From Bradyrhizobium sp. MOS002 (GTDB lineage Bacteria > Pseudomonadota > Alphaproteobacteria > Rhizobiales > Xanthobacteraceae), in NCBI RefSeq assembly GCF_003020115.1, contig NZ_PYFX01000002.1, positions 1-64,000 of the forward strand: DNA of 64,000 bases, given 5' to 3'. This document shows, in pieces, positions 48,456 through 58,607 of this stretch. Position 1 is the stretch's first letter; the number at the start of each line of letters is the position of its first letter. Both the position numbers and the translations under genes were made by a program. The notes under the pieces are model-generated. The model searched no databases. It was not told where the DNA came from and saw only the letters and a list, made by a program, of their open reading frames with translations.

Positions 48456-48614
48456 CTCGCCCTGCTTGCGGGGAGAGGTCGAATTCGATCGGAGATCGAA
48501 TTCGGGTGAGGGGGTACAGGTTCATCGGCAATCTCACGTGTGGAGAGAAGCCCCTCACCCCAACCCTCCCAGCGCGAGCGAAGCTCGTCGCGGCCCCCGT
48601 AAGAACGGGGAGAG
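48456..48614. repeat. Palindromic intergenic repeat of the hmgA-fahA type
   Basis: CCTGCTTGCGGGGAGAGG and the late CCCGTAAGAACGGGGAGAGGGA frame internal hairpins (GAATTCGATC-GGA-GATCGAATTC, GCGCGAGCGAAGCTCGT). It resembles the element at 21544-21708. A shorter partial copy is at 39853-39890. Confidence 0.55.
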
Positions 48615-48711
48615 GGAGCGGAAGCAGCGGTGCAAGCCCCCCAAACGGCCTTGCCACGCCTCCGCGGTCATGCGACTGGCCTTGTGACGAATCTCACGGC
48701 TTCACCCCGAC

Positions 48712-50583
48712 ATGCCCATGTCCTCTCCTTCCACCGCTCCGCTGCCTGCGCCCCAAGATGGCCGCGATGCGCTGTCGGTGCTGCGTTCGGTGTTCGGCCT
48801 GCCCGGGTTCCGCGGCGCGCAGGGCGACATCATTCGACACGTCACAGACGGCGGCAATTGCCTGGTGTTGATGCCGACCGGCGGCGGCAAGTCGCTGTGC
48901 TATCAATTGCCGGCACTGCTGCGCGAAGGCTGCGGTGTCGTGGTGTCGCCCTTGATTGCGCTGATGCGCGATCAGGTCGCCGCCATGCTCGAAGCCGGGG
49001 TCAACGCCGCCGCGCTGAACTCGTCGTTGACCTCGCAGGAAGCCTCCGACATCGAGCGGCGCCTGATCGCGGGTGATCTCGACCTGCTCTATGTCGCGCC
49101 CGAACGGCTGGTGACGCCGCGCTGCCTGGCGCTGCTGGCGCGGGCGAAGGTGGCGCTGTTCGCGATCGACGAGGCGCATTGCGTCTCGCAATGGGGCCAT
49201 GATTTCCGCCCCGAGTATGTCGGCCTGTCGATCATCGCCGAGCGCTTTCCCGACGTGCCGCGCATCGCGCTGACCGCGACCGCCGACGAATTGACCCGCA
49301 AGGAAATCGTCGAGCGGCTTCAGCTCGCAGACAGCCCGCACTTCGTCTCCAGCTTCGATCGTCCCAACATCCGTTACGAGATCGTCGACAAGCGCAACGC
49401 GGTGTCGCAGCTCAAGGATTTCATCCGGGAGCGTCACGCGGGAGATGCGGGCGTCGTCTATTGCCTGTCCCGCAAACGGGTCGAGGAGGTCGCCGCCGCG
49501 CTCGACGACGCCGGCATTGCGGCATTGCCCTATCACGCCGGGCTCGACAGTAGCGTGCGCTCACGCAACCAGGACCGCTTCCTCAACGAGGACGGCATCG
49601 TCATCGTCGCTACCATTGCCTTCGGCATGGGCATCGACAAGCCGGACGTGCGCTTCGTCGCGCATCTCGATCTGCCCAAGAGCATCGAGGCCTATTACCA
49701 GGAGACGGGACGCGCCGGCCGTGACGGCAAGCCGTCGGCGGCCTGGATGGCCTACGGTCTCTCGGACATCGTGCAGCAACGCCGCATGATCGACGAGTCG
49801 AGCGGCTCCGACGAATTCAAGCGGGTCTCGATCGGCAAGCTCGATGCGCTCGTTGGCCTGGCCGAAACGCCGCACTGCCGGCGCCGGCGGCTGCTCGCCT
49901 ATTTCGGCGAGATCGTGATGGGCGAGGGCTGCGGCAATTGCGACAATTGCCTGACGCCGCCGAAAATGCGTGACGGCAAGGTGCTGGCGCAAAAGCTTCT
50001 GTCCTGCGTCTATCGCACCGGGCAGCGTTTCGGCGCGATGCACCTCATCGACGTGCTGATCGGGCGCCTCACCGAGAAGGTGACGCAGTTCGGCCACGAC
50101 AAGCTCACGGTGTTCGGCATCGGACGCGAGCTCAACGAGAAGCAGTGGCGCACGGTGCTGCGGCAGCTCGTGGCGATGGGGCACTTGATAAGTGACAGCG
50201 AAGCCTTCGGCGCGCTGAAGCTGACGGATTCGTCGCGCGGCGTGCTGCGGGGCGAAACCGAGGTGTGGCTGCGCGAGGAAGCGCCCGGCACCCGGATCCG
50301 TTCGAGCCGCACCAAGTCCCGCCGCGGCGATCTGGCGCCGGCGGCCGACGCGCCGCAGGGCGATGTCGATCCTGAATTGCGCACGCGGCTACGAGCGTGG
50401 CGCTCGGACATTGCCCGCGAACGTGGGGTGCCGGCCTACGTCGTGCTGCACGACGCCACCATCGACGGCATCGTTCGCGCATGGCCGACCACGCTGGACG
50501 AGCTGCGCAACGTGCCCGGCATCGGCGACAAGAAGCTTGAGCATTACGGCGACGAGCTGCTGCAGATTGTCAGGACACGTTAG
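48712..50583 (+). CDS. recQ: ATP-dependent DNA helicase RecQ
   Basis: The 623-residue helicase has Walker [13 protein letters not shown] (near residue 55), the DEAH box [19 protein letters not shown] (near 150), motif III LTATAD and motif [12 protein letters not shown]. The RecQ zinc-binding region [20 protein letters not shown] with NCDNC (about 389-413), the RQC winged helix and a C-terminal HRDC domain (about 547-623, ending in a helix-hairpin-type [11 protein letters not shown]) are all present. It unwinds DNA 3' to 5' in recombination and fork repair. A second ATG two codons in is also possible. Confidence 0.96.
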   Translation: MPMSSPSTAPLPAPQDGRDALSVLRSVFGLPGFRGAQGDIIRHVTDGGNCLVLMPTGGGKSLCYQLPALLREGCGVVVSPLIALMRDQVAAMLEAGVNAAALNSSLTSQEASDIERRLIAGDLDLLYVAPERLVTPRCLALLARAKVALFAIDEAHCVSQWGHDFRPEYVGLSIIAERFPDVPRIALTATADELTRKEIVERLQLADSPHFVSSFDRPNIRYEIVDKRNAVSQLKDFIRERHAGDAGVVYCLSRKRVEEVAAALDDAGIAALPYHAGLDSSVRSRNQDRFLNEDGIVIVATIAFGMGIDKPDVRFVAHLDLPKSIEAYYQETGRAGRDGKPSAAWMAYGLSDIVQQRRMIDESSGSDEFKRVSIGKLDALVGLAETPHCRRRRLLAYFGEIVMGEGCGNCDNCLTPPKMRDGKVLAQKLLSCVYRTGQRFGAMHLIDVLIGRLTEKVTQFGHDKLTVFGIGRELNEKQWRTVLRQLVAMGHLISDSEAFGALKLTDSSRGVLRGETEVWLREEAPGTRIRSSRTKSRRGDLAPAADAPQGDVDPELRTRLRAWRSDIARERGVPAYVVLHDATIDGIVRAWPTTLDELRNVPGIGDKKLEHYGDELLQIVRTR

Positions 50584-50599
50584 CCGCGCCACACCTCCT

Positions 50600-50733
50600 C
50601 CGTCATCCCGGACAAGCGGAGCGCCGATCCGGGATCCGTAGCCACCGGGCGTAGGAAAAGGCACGCTGACTGCCTCAGCGTGCTTCAACAATTGGCAGTC
50701 GGGGTAATGGGTCCTGGCTTTCGCCAGGACGAC
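50600..50733. repeat. Intergenic repeat of the GTCATCCCGG / CCAGGACGAC family
   Basis: GTCATCCCGGACAAGCGGAG and GGGTCCTGGCTTTCGCCAGGACGAC frame the element. The right arm matches copies at 32859 and 35188. It lies between convergent genes. Confidence 0.55.
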
Positions 50734-50773
50734 ACTCGTGGGGAGGTGCGCGCCGCCTCACATCACCGACGCG

Positions 50774-51787
50774 CTAGCCGTTCCTGAACGCATACCCATA
50801 GCCGTTCAGCGCCGGCGCGCCGCCGAGATGGGCGTAGAGGATCTTCGCGCCTTTCTCGAAATAGCCCTTCTGCGTGAGGTCGATCAGGCCCTGCATCGAC
50901 TTCCCCTCGTAGACGGGATCGGTGATCATGGCTTCGAGACGCGCGGTGAGGCGGATCGCCTCCTTGGTTTCTTCCGACGGCACGCCATAGGCGGGATAAG
51001 CATAATCCTCGATCAGCACGACGTCGTCGGCGACGAGATCCTGGCCCAGCTCGACGAGCTTGGCCGTGTTCTGCGCGATCGAGAGCACCTGCGCCTTGGT
51101 CTGCGCCGGGGTGAAGGACGCGTCGATGCCAATCACCTTTCGCGCGCGGCCATCGGCGGCGAAGCCGACCAGCATGCCGGCATGGGTCGAGCCGGTGACG
51201 GTGCAGACCACGATGTAGTCGAACTTGAAGCCGAGCTCGGCTTCCTGCTTGCGCACTTCCTCGGCGAAGCCGACATAGCCGAGGCCGCCGAATTTATGCA
51301 CGGAGGCGCCGGCGGGAATCGCGTAGGGCTTGCCGCCCGCCGCCTTGACCTCCTCGATCGCCTCCTCCCAGCTCTTGCGGATGCCGATGTCGAAGCCGTC
51401 GTCGACCAGGCGCACGTCGGCGCCCATGATGCGCGACAGCATGATGTTGCCGACGCGGTCATAGACGGCGTCCTCGTGCGGCACCCAGGCCTCCTGCACC
51501 AGGCGGCACTTCATGCCGATCTTGGCTGCGACCGCCGCGATCATGCGGGTGTGGTTGGACTGCACGCCGCCGATCGAGACCAGCGTGTCGGCGTTCGAGG
51601 CGATCGCGTCGGGGATGATATATTCGAGCTTGCGCAGCTTGTTGCCGCCATAGGCGAGCCCGGAATTGCAGTCCTCGCGCTTGGCGTAGACCTCGACATT
51701 GCCGCCGAGATGCTTTGACAGCCGCTCCAGCTTCTCGATGGGCGTCGGACCAAAGGTCAGCGGATAGCGCGCGAATTTTTCGAGCAT
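50774..51787 (-). CDS. acdS: 1-Aminocyclopropane-1-carboxylate deaminase
   Basis: The 337-residue fold-type II PLP enzyme has the family start [20 protein letters not shown], the PLP lysine in [12 protein letters not shown] (Lys50), [32 protein letters not shown] for phosphate binding, and [13 protein letters not shown] plus [12 protein letters not shown] at the active site. Length and motifs fit true ACC deaminase better than D-cysteine desulfhydrase, but the discriminating residues should be aligned. It breaks down the ethylene precursor ACC to ammonia and 2-oxobutanoate, a plant-associated trait. It is divergent from an Lrp gene. The frame is open upstream of the chosen start. Confidence 0.93.
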   Translation of the reverse strand: MLEKFARYPLTFGPTPIEKLERLSKHLGGNVEVYAKREDCNSGLAYGGNKLRKLEYIIPDAIASNADTLVSIGGVQSNHTRMIAAVAAKIGMKCRLVQEAWVPHEDAVYDRVGNIMLSRIMGADVRLVDDGFDIGIRKSWEEAIEEVKAAGGKPYAIPAGASVHKFGGLGYVGFAEEVRKQEAELGFKFDYIVVCTVTGSTHAGMLVGFAADGRARKVIGIDASFTPAQTKAQVLSIAQNTAKLVELGQDLVADDVVLIEDYAYPAYGVPSEETKEAIRLTARLEAMITDPVYEGKSMQGLIDLTQKGYFEKGAKILYAHLGGAPALNGYGYAFRNG

Positions 51788-51846
51788 CGTCAGGTCATCC
51801 CGATTGGCGTTAATGTCTACAAAAACGCTAGCATCGCCCCGCAAAA

Positions 51847-51869
51847 AGGTGCTTTCAAATATTGCACCT
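51847..51869. promoter_or_regulatory. Operator-like inverted repeat in the acdS-lrp promoter region
   Basis: AGGTGC-N11-GCACCT is perfect, with an AT-rich spacer, and is located 60 bases upstream of acdS. It is a good Lrp-family operator candidate. A second small palindrome, ATTCC-TTTC-GGAAT, lies at 51911-51924 near the Lrp start. Confidence 0.55.
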
Positions 51870-51950
51870 ATGTTGCCTGTGATCTTGCGATAATGGCGCC
51901 AATACGTATCATTCCTTTCGGAATAGATGCCAGATACGGAAGCTTCTTCC

Positions 51951-52415
51951 ATGTCCGCTCGTCTCGATCGTATCGACCTTAAGATGTTGAGATTGCTGCA
52001 AAATAACGGCCGCCTCAGCAACGCGGAGCTGGCCGAAACCGTCGCCATCAGTCCCGCCACCTGTCATCGCCGCACCCAGCGCCTGTTCGAGCACGGCTTC
52101 ATCGCCGCCGTCCGCGCCATGGTCGCGCCGAAGAAGGTGGCCAAGGGCACGCTGGTGATGGTCGGCGTCGTGCTCGACCGCTCGACGCCGGAGAGCTTTG
52201 CGATCTTCGAGCAGGCGATCACCAGGCTGAAGTTCGTGCTCGATTGTCACCTCGTCGCCGGCGACTTCGACTATTTCCTCAAGATCCGCGTCGGCGACAT
52301 GGAGGACTTCAACCGTATCCACGGCGAGCAGCTGATCGCGCTGCCCGGCGTGCGCCAGACCCGCACCTTCTTCGTGATGAAGGAAGTCGTCGACAACGCG
52401 CCGCTGGAGTTTTGA
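51951..52415 (+). CDS. Lrp/AsnC-family regulator divergent from acdS (AcdR-like)
   Basis: The 154-residue protein has the [23 protein letters not shown] ... [18 protein letters not shown] and a RAM domain with [21 protein letters not shown]. Its position next to and opposite to acdS matches the Lrp-type activator AcdR known to control ACC deaminase in other rhizobia and Azospirillum. It is followed 45 bases later by a PLP-enzyme gene, so it may respond to an amino acid handled by both. An alternative ATG at 51927 would add eight residues. Confidence 0.9.
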   Translation: MSARLDRIDLKMLRLLQNNGRLSNAELAETVAISPATCHRRTQRLFEHGFIAAVRAMVAPKKVAKGTLVMVGVVLDRSTPESFAIFEQAITRLKFVLDCHLVAGDFDYFLKIRVGDMEDFNRIHGEQLIALPGVRQTRTFFVMKEVVDNAPLEF

Positions 52416-52460
52416 GCGGAAGCTATTGATGCGCGATCCGCACCATGAGAGATTCAGGTG

Positions 52461-53624
52461 ATGCAGACATTCCCCTTCCGCCACCTCAATCCGGCCGGAC
52501 CGGCCTATCGGCGCGGCTGGGGCGACGAAGCCGTGGCCGCGATCGAGGCCGACCAGTGCCGCACGGCCGACACGCATCTGATCCGGCTGATCGTGCCGGC
52601 GCTCGCGGGCATCGACATCTATCTGAAAGATGAGTCGACACATCCGACCGGCAGCCTGAAGCACCGGCTCGCGCGCTCGCTCTTCCTTTACGCGCTCTGC
52701 AACGGCCACATCCGCGAAGGCACTCCCGTCGTCGAAGCCTCGTCGGGATCGACCGCAGTGTCGGAAGCCTATTTCGCACAGATGATCGGCGTGCCCTTCT
52801 ATGCCGTGATGCCGCGCACGACCTCGGGGGAGAAGATCGCCGCGATCGAACATTATGGCGGCAATTGCCATCTGATCGACGACGGCCGTGCGCTCTACGC
52901 GGAGGCGGCCGCGCTCGCCACTCTCCTGAACGGCCATTATATGGACCAGTTCACCTTCGCCGAGCGCGCCACCGACTGGCGCGGCAACAACAACATCGCC
53001 GAATCGATCTTCACGCAGTTGCAGGGCGAGCCCCGACCGTTGCCGGACTGGATCGTGATGGGCGCCGGCACCGGCGGCACCTCGGCCACCATCGGACGCT
53101 ATTTGCGTTATCGCCAATATCCGACGCGGCTGTGCGTTGCCGATGTCGAGCATTCCGCTTTCTTCGACTGCTTCAGCTCGCAGGACCGCTCCCATGTTTG
53201 CGATCGCCCCTCGCTGATCGAAGGTGTCGGCCGGCCGCGCTGCGAACCCTCGTTCGTGCCGGGTGTGGTCGACCGCATGATGAAGATCCCGGATGCGGCG
53301 ACGATTGCGGCGATGAACGTGCTGTCGCGCCGGCTGCGCCGTGCGGTCGGAGGCTCGACGGGCACCAATTTTCTGGCGCTGTGCCGGCTCGCCTCGGACA
53401 TGCGACAGGCAAACCAGACGGGGTCATTGGTGACGCTGATTTGCGATTCCGGCGAACGCTATCGGCAGACCTATTATGAGCCCGAATGGCTGAGAGCGCG
53501 CGGTCTCGATCCAGCGCCGTTCGAGGCGGCCTTGTCGTCGTTCCTCGATACAGCGCAGCCACTGGCGCTTGAGTTCGAAGACGTGACCAATCCGCAGAAC
53601 TTGCGAAATCCCGAGACCCTATAG
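52461..53624 (+). CDS. PLP-dependent cysteine synthase-family protein, Cds1-like desulfhydrase candidate
   Basis: The 387-residue fold-type II PLP protein has [19 protein letters not shown] with the PLP lysine (Lys67), [19 protein letters not shown], and the glycine-rich phosphate loop [15 protein letters not shown]. The [19 protein letters not shown] stretch resembles the L-cysteine desulfhydrase Cds1 group more than ordinary CysK or CBS. If so, it would release sulfide, pyruvate and ammonia from cysteine. The gene follows the Lrp gene by 45 bases and is probably in its operon. The substrate needs testing. An overlapping GTG at 52458 is an alternative start. Confidence 0.82.
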   Translation: MQTFPFRHLNPAGPAYRRGWGDEAVAAIEADQCRTADTHLIRLIVPALAGIDIYLKDESTHPTGSLKHRLARSLFLYALCNGHIREGTPVVEASSGSTAVSEAYFAQMIGVPFYAVMPRTTSGEKIAAIEHYGGNCHLIDDGRALYAEAAALATLLNGHYMDQFTFAERATDWRGNNNIAESIFTQLQGEPRPLPDWIVMGAGTGGTSATIGRYLRYRQYPTRLCVADVEHSAFFDCFSSQDRSHVCDRPSLIEGVGRPRCEPSFVPGVVDRMMKIPDAATIAAMNVLSRRLRRAVGGSTGTNFLALCRLASDMRQANQTGSLVTLICDSGERYRQTYYEPEWLRARGLDPAPFEAALSSFLDTAQPLALEFEDVTNPQNLRNPETL

Positions 53625-53732
53625 CTGGCGTCTCCCTGCCACTTGCAAAATTGCACGGCCGTCACGGCAACTTCACTTGCCTTGCGCCGTTACGCGGGCG
53701 AGTTTCGCGGCTTCTCAACGAGGAGACCTGCC

Positions 53733-54293
53733 GTGCGCCTTCCCATTCTCGATCCGAAAGACCTGAGTGCCGAACAGAAGCCGCTCTATGACGACATGCA
53801 AGCCGGCATCAAGGATCACTTCAAGGGCTTTGTGAACATGCGCGACGATGGCGCGCTGCTCGGGCCGTGGAATCCATGGATCCGCGAGCCGCGTTTCGGC
53901 AAACCGGTGTGGGAGCTGGTCAAGGCGATCGCGTCGAACCCGCTGCTGCCGGCGCCGGTGCGTGAGGTCGCGATCCTCGTCACCGGCTCGCATTTCCGCT
54001 CCGGTTACGAGCTCTACGCACATGTGCTGGTCGCCGAGCAGCGCGGCCTCTCCGACGAGAAGCTCGCGACCATCGTCGCCGGACAGCGGCCGGTCGATCT
54101 CACCAAGCAGGAAGCCATCGCCTACGACGTGGCGTCCGCATTGGTCAGCGGCGGCGTGCTGCCGGAACTGACTTATCGGGCCGCCGTCAAGGAATTCGGC
54201 GAGCACGGTGCGGCCGAACTGTCCTATCTCGTCGGCGTCTACTGCATGGTGTCGGTCACGCTGAACACGTTCGACGTGCCGGTGCCGGAATAG
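53733..54293 (+). CDS. Carboxymuconolactone decarboxylase (AhpD-like) family protein
   Basis: The 186-residue helical protein contains the CMD core near VREVAILVTGSHFRSGYELYAHVLVAEQRGL, with the His of the family (YELYAHV) but without the CxxC seen in AhpD peroxidase partners. It is thus more like the gamma-carboxymuconolactone decarboxylase-type enzymes of aromatic degradation or an uncharacterised relative. The start is GTG at 53733 with GAGGAG upstream. It stands alone after the PLP-enzyme gene. Confidence 0.83.
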   Translation: MRLPILDPKDLSAEQKPLYDDMQAGIKDHFKGFVNMRDDGALLGPWNPWIREPRFGKPVWELVKAIASNPLLPAPVREVAILVTGSHFRSGYELYAHVLVAEQRGLSDEKLATIVAGQRPVDLTKQEAIAYDVASALVSGGVLPELTYRAAVKEFGEHGAAELSYLVGVYCMVSVTLNTFDVPVPE

Positions 54294-54306
54294 TTATACG
54301 GAGCGA

Positions 54307-55890
54307 TCACTCCGCCGCCTTGTTCATGGGCGGCGGGGGCGACCAGGCCACGCAGCGGTTGCGGCCTGCGGCCTTCGCCTGGTAGAGCGCGTGATCGGCC
54401 GCACTCATCAAGGCGTCGATGCCGGACATGCTGACGCTTGCTTCCGCAATGCCGATGCTCACGGTGACGCCGAACTGAACCTGATTGGCGACGATGCGCG
54501 AGCTCATGACGCGCTTGCGGATCCTCTCGGCGACGATCCTTGCGCGCGACAGGCTGGTCTCGGGCAGCAGAATGGCGAACTCCTCGCCACCGAAGCGGCC
54601 GACGACGTCCGATTTGCGCTTGCCATCGAGGCATGCGGCCGCCACGGCCTTGATCGCCTCGTCTCCGACCGCGTGACCATAGCGGTCGTTGACCGACTTG
54701 AAATGGTCGATGTCGAGCATCAGGACCGAGACGGAGCGGTAGTAGCGCTGGAAGCGGCTCCATTCCGCGTCGAGCGAGCCCAGCAAATGGCGGCGGTTGT
54801 AGAGCCCCGTGAGCGGGTCGGTGGTGGCCAGACGCTCCAGCATGTTGGCCTTGTTGGTGAGATCGGTAATGTCGACATAGGTCAGCATGCGGCCGCCGTT
54901 CGACATCGTGGTGCAGTGGGCCCTGATCCGCCGCCCGTCAGGTGTCTGGAGATCGCGCACATGATCGCCCGCCTTGACCTCGGCGACGCGCTTGACGGGA
55001 AATTTCGCCAGTTCGTTCGCCGGCAGATCGGGCGCGCTCGCGCGATGCACCCGGCTCACCAACGATGCATAGGTCGGGCGGGCGGCGGCTTCCTGTTCGC
55101 TCACCTCCCAGAACCGCCGCATGCGCCGGTTCATGAAGCTGGCGTTGAGATCGCGGTCGAGCAGCAGCACGCCGTCCTCGACATTCTCGAGGGCGTCGCG
55201 CAGCAACTTCAGTTCGTCGGAATAGCGCACGATGTCGGTGACCGGCGTATAGGTCAGCATCCGCCCGCCGTCGGGCAGCGGCGTGCATTGCATCCGAACG
55301 ACGTCGCCGCCGGTACGGCGCAGGTCGCGCGGAGACGCATCACCTTCCTTTATTTGGCTGACGCGCTCGGCGACATAGGCCTCCAGCTCGGCCGGCGGAA
55401 TCTCGTAGGCGAGCGTATCGCGGCCATGATGCATCAGCGTCGCAAATGACGGATTGCTGTTGGCGACTTCCTCCGGCAGGAGCCACATCTGCCGGAACGC
55501 CCGATTTATCAATTGCGCGCGGAGATTGGCATCCAGCAGCACGATGCCCAGCGGGACGAAATCGAGAGCCGCGCGAAGCGCCAGCATCTGTCCGCGTATC
55601 AGCGAATCGGTCCGCCGCTCCTGCTCGTCGGCGGCCTTCGGGTCGACATGATCTTCCGCTCCGAGCGCAACTCCTATCTGACGGTCCGACCGCCAGAGCA
55701 CACGGCAGGAGAGGATCTCCTGGCCTGCGAGCCGGAGCCGGAACCGATCGGGCACGCCGATGCTGCTCTGCATCTCCAGCGTCGCGCCGTCTTCGGACAT
55801 CCGCCGCACGACGCAATCGATCGTCGATTGACCGAAGTTGAAAAAGATCTGGCCGGCGAGGAACGTTCGTTCCGATACCAAGCGGGGCAT
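54307..55890 (-). CDS. PAS-GGDEF diguanylate cyclase with PilZ-like N-terminus
   Basis: The 527-residue protein has a PilZ-like N-terminal domain (about residues 5-80, CRVLWRSDRQIGVALG) without an obvious RxxxR c-di-GMP motif. Two similar PAS domains follow (about 100-210 and 225-345, each ending GGRMLTYxxxTD). The GGDEF domain (about 355-520) has the intact active site GGEEF preceded at the right distance by RKSD, an inhibitory I-site. It should make c-di-GMP in the cytoplasm and be subject to product inhibition. I chose the ATG at 55890, with GGGAGG six bases upstream, over one at 55911. Confidence 0.92.
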   Translation of the reverse strand: MPRLVSERTFLAGQIFFNFGQSTIDCVVRRMSEDGATLEMQSSIGVPDRFRLRLAGQEILSCRVLWRSDRQIGVALGAEDHVDPKAADEQERRTDSLIRGQMLALRAALDFVPLGIVLLDANLRAQLINRAFRQMWLLPEEVANSNPSFATLMHHGRDTLAYEIPPAELEAYVAERVSQIKEGDASPRDLRRTGGDVVRMQCTPLPDGGRMLTYTPVTDIVRYSDELKLLRDALENVEDGVLLLDRDLNASFMNRRMRRFWEVSEQEAAARPTYASLVSRVHRASAPDLPANELAKFPVKRVAEVKAGDHVRDLQTPDGRRIRAHCTTMSNGGRMLTYVDITDLTNKANMLERLATTDPLTGLYNRRHLLGSLDAEWSRFQRYYRSVSVLMLDIDHFKSVNDRYGHAVGDEAIKAVAAACLDGKRKSDVVGRFGGEEFAILLPETSLSRARIVAERIRKRVMSSRIVANQVQFGVTVSIGIAEASVSMSGIDALMSAADHALYQAKAAGRNRCVAWSPPPPMNKAAE

Positions 55891-56178
55891 TCCTAACCTC
55901 CCAAGCGACATCGCCCCAGTTTGCCCTAAGCTTACTTGCCGAATGGTAAGGTGGTGCGCGATTATGCGAGAGGGCTAATAATTGGTTCACGCATCCGGCC
56001 GTGGTCTACCTGATGGCGGAACTGCCTGCTGGATCGAATGTGATCGCCCGCGCGGTCATGCGGTATCCGCAATCGGTGGACGGTGCGAATGCACGCAGGT
56101 ACCTTTGCCATGACCGCACCGACACAACCGACACAATCCCCCGCCAGAGTGCAGGCCGGACAATGGAGAACGACAGTC

Positions 56179-56424
56179 ATGGACACGTCACGCCGCATCC
56201 TGCTCGCCGGACTGGCGGGACTCGCCGTTGCGCCGACCGCCGCTGGAGCCGCGCCCTTGGCCGCGGCCGATGACGTAACGGTCGCCGAAGAGCGCTTTGC
56301 GCGCATGATCGCGGCTGCGCATGCGCCCGACGTCACCTGTGCGCGACAGGCCGAGCGTTATGCGGACGCGCATTGGCCAAACTACGTCGCGGCAGCGCGT
56401 TCCGTCATCGAGGCGAGAGCGTGA
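56179..56424 (+). CDS. Small exported protein, possible Tat substrate
   Basis: The 81-residue protein begins MDTSRRILLAGLAGLAVAP. The SRRILL sequence plus a moderate hydrophobic stretch suits a Tat or Sec signal, with cleavage near AAGAAP. The mature part is about 55 residues with one Cys. I do not recognise a family. The frame is open upstream, and the start is chosen for the signal peptide. Confidence 0.55.
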   Translation: MDTSRRILLAGLAGLAVAPTAAGAAPLAAADDVTVAEERFARMIAAAHAPDVTCARQAERYADAHWPNYVAAARSVIEARA

Positions 56425-56472
56425 GGCATTCTCTTTCCTCTCCCGTTGCGAGAGACAGCAAGACGGCGTGCT

Positions 56473-57408
56473 TCACGTCCCCACCGCCCGCCTGACCTGC
56501 TCACCGATCTGCGACAGCACGAGCTGCGCCTGCGGCAGGATTGCGCCCATGGCGTGGAAATTGTGAACCATGCCGTCGTGGCAGACGTGCTCGACGGCGA
56601 CGCCCGCGGCGAGCAGCTTGCGCGCGTAGGCATTGCCCTCGTCTCGCATCGGGTCGAACTCGGCGGTGTGGATGATGGCGGTCGGCAGGCCCGCAAGCCG
56701 TGTCGCGCGCAAGGGCGAGATGCGGGGATCGGCGGGATCCAAGGCCTCGGGCAGATAGTCGGCGAGATCGGCTTCGATCGTGACCCGGTCGATCAGGTGG
56801 CCCTCGGCGAACGCCTCGCGCGAAGGTGAGGCCTCCTCGAAATCCAGCACCGGGCAGATCAGGCATTGCGCGAGGATGGAAAGGCCTGCGCTCTGCGCCG
56901 CCTCCTGGCACACGATCGCAGCGAGCGTTGCACCGGCCGAATCGCCCCCGAGCACCAGACGCCCGGCATCGATGCCGAGCGATGCGGCCTCGCGCGCCAC
57001 CCATTCGGTGGCAGCAATCGCATCGTCCACGGCGGCGGGGAATTTGTGCTCGGGCGCCAGCCGGTAATCGACCGAGACGAGACGGCATCCGGTCGCATGT
57101 GCCAGCGCCGCCGCGATGCGGTCATGCGTGGCAATGCTGCCGGCAACGAGCCCGCCGCCGTGAAAGAACACGAAGCCGGGCGCGCGATCAGCGGCGCTTG
57201 CCGGTGAATAGAGGCGATAGGGCAGCGCGCCGCCGGGACCAGGCAGCATGCCGTCGGACGTCGTCACGTCAGGCGCATCGGCGCGCGCAAACTGCATCAG
57301 CTTTGCCAATGATTGCCGCCGTGCCTCCACGCTGGGCCGGCTCCGTGCCTGCGGCGCAGCCGCAGCCATCATGGTCAACAAACGCTTTGCGAGCGGATCG
57401 AGCGGCAT
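56473..57408 (-). CDS. Alpha/beta hydrolase, hormone-sensitive-lipase (HSL) type esterase
   Basis: The 311-residue protein has the oxyanion motif FFHGGGLVAGS, the nucleophile GGDSAGATLAA, an Asp in FDPMRDEG and the His in DGMVHNFH, which together give the HSL-family catalytic triad. It hydrolyses short-chain esters in the cytoplasm; the natural substrate is unknown. It is divergent from the aminotransferase gene with a 114-base gap. Confidence 0.9.
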   Translation of the reverse strand: MPLDPLAKRLLTMMAAAAPQARSRPSVEARRQSLAKLMQFARADAPDVTTSDGMLPGPGGALPYRLYSPASAADRAPGFVFFHGGGLVAGSIATHDRIAAALAHATGCRLVSVDYRLAPEHKFPAAVDDAIAATEWVAREAASLGIDAGRLVLGGDSAGATLAAIVCQEAAQSAGLSILAQCLICPVLDFEEASPSREAFAEGHLIDRVTIEADLADYLPEALDPADPRISPLRATRLAGLPTAIIHTAEFDPMRDEGNAYARKLLAAGVAVEHVCHDGMVHNFHAMGAILPQAQLVLSQIGEQVRRAVGT

Positions 57409-57522
57409 GGTGCTTCCTCCCTTCCGGGAGGGTAACTCACCATTTTCCCGCAGGGAATCATTTAGAAATTGCGCCCAATAGTGGCGCTATAATGCGGCAC
57501 CACGCCAAGGGAGAGGCCGGTC

Positions 57523-58410
57523 ATGGCCGAGATCAAAAAGCCCATCGAATATTCGCCGAGCTGGACCTTCTTCGAGGGCAAATGGCATGACGGCAATGTG
57601 CCGATCATGGGCCCGCGCACGCATGCGGCCTGGCTCGGCTCGGTCGTGTTCGACGGCGCGCGGGCGTTCGAAGGCGTCGCGCCCGATCTCGACCGCCACG
57701 TCGCCCGCGCCAATCAATCCGCGATCAACTTCGGCCTGAAGCCGGCGGTGGATAACGGCACCTGGATGACACTCGCCAAGGAGGGCATCGCACGCTTTGC
57801 GCCGAAGGCCGAGCTCTACGTCCGTCCGATGTACTGGGCGCGGAACGGCTCTGGCGGCGGCGTGCTGTTCGATCCCGAGACCACCGATTGGTGCCTGTGC
57901 ATCTACGAGGCGCCGATGCCAAAGCCGGTCGGCAACGCGATCACGCTGTCGCCGTTCCGCAGGCCCACCGCCGAATGCGCTCCGGTCGAGGCCAAGGCCG
58001 CCTGTCTCTATCCGAACAATTCGCGCGCGCTTGCCGAAGCCGCCTCGCGCGGCTTCCAGAACGCGCTGATGCTCGACATGCTCGGCAACGTCGCGGAGTT
58101 CGGCAATTCCAACGTGTTCATGGCCAAGGACGGCGTGGTCTACACACCGGTGCCGAACGGCACCTTCCTCAACGGCATCACCCGCCAACGCGTCATCAGC
58201 CTGCTTCGCAGCGACGGTGTCACGGTGATCGAGAAGACGCTGCGCTATGCCGACTTCCTCGCCGCCGACGAGATCTTTTCGACGGGCAATTTTGCGAAGG
58301 TCGCGCCTGTGATTCGTATTGACCAGCGCGAGCTCAAGCCCGGGCCGCTCTACACGCGCGCGCGCAAGCTCTATTGGGACTTTGCCCATGCGGTGAAGCT
58401 GGCGGCGTAG
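57523..58410 (+). CDS. Class IV aminotransferase, branched-chain type
   Basis: The 295-residue PLP enzyme of fold type IV has WLGSVVFDGARAFEGVAPDLDRHVAR, the likely PLP-lysine region VEAKAACLYPNNSRA, the MLDMLGNVAEFGNSNVF region and FSTGNFAKVAPV. It resembles branched-chain amino-acid aminotransferases, but the sequence is shorter and less typical than main IlvE proteins, so D-amino-acid or 4-amino-4-deoxychorismate-type relatives cannot be excluded. It is a single gene. Confidence 0.82.
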   Translation: MAEIKKPIEYSPSWTFFEGKWHDGNVPIMGPRTHAAWLGSVVFDGARAFEGVAPDLDRHVARANQSAINFGLKPAVDNGTWMTLAKEGIARFAPKAELYVRPMYWARNGSGGGVLFDPETTDWCLCIYEAPMPKPVGNAITLSPFRRPTAECAPVEAKAACLYPNNSRALAEAASRGFQNALMLDMLGNVAEFGNSNVFMAKDGVVYTPVPNGTFLNGITRQRVISLLRSDGVTVIEKTLRYADFLAADEIFSTGNFAKVAPVIRIDQRELKPGPLYTRARKLYWDFAHAVKLAA

Positions 58411-58419
58411 TTTCCCACC

Positions 58420-58565
58420 GTCGTCCCGGCCTAGTGCGCTATTGCGCACGGGGGCCGGGACCCATAACCACAGGGAGTAGTTTGGCGAAGACTAGTCGTT
58501 CAGTACTCCCACCGCCCGCTATCGATGCACCTCGCGGTATGGGTCCCGGCCTTCGCCGGGACGAC
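58420..58565. repeat. Intergenic repeat of the GTCGTCCCGG family
   Basis: GTCGTCCCGGCCTAGTGCGC ... CATAACCACAGGGAG at the left and GGTCCCGGCCTTCGCCGGGACGAC at the right match the copy at 25262-25388. The inner GTGCGCTATTGCGCAC is an extra hairpin. It separates convergent genes. Confidence 0.65.
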
Positions 58566-58607
58566 TGCGGAGTTGTGGCAGCAAGGCGCGTTAGCGCCCG
58601 GCAGGGC

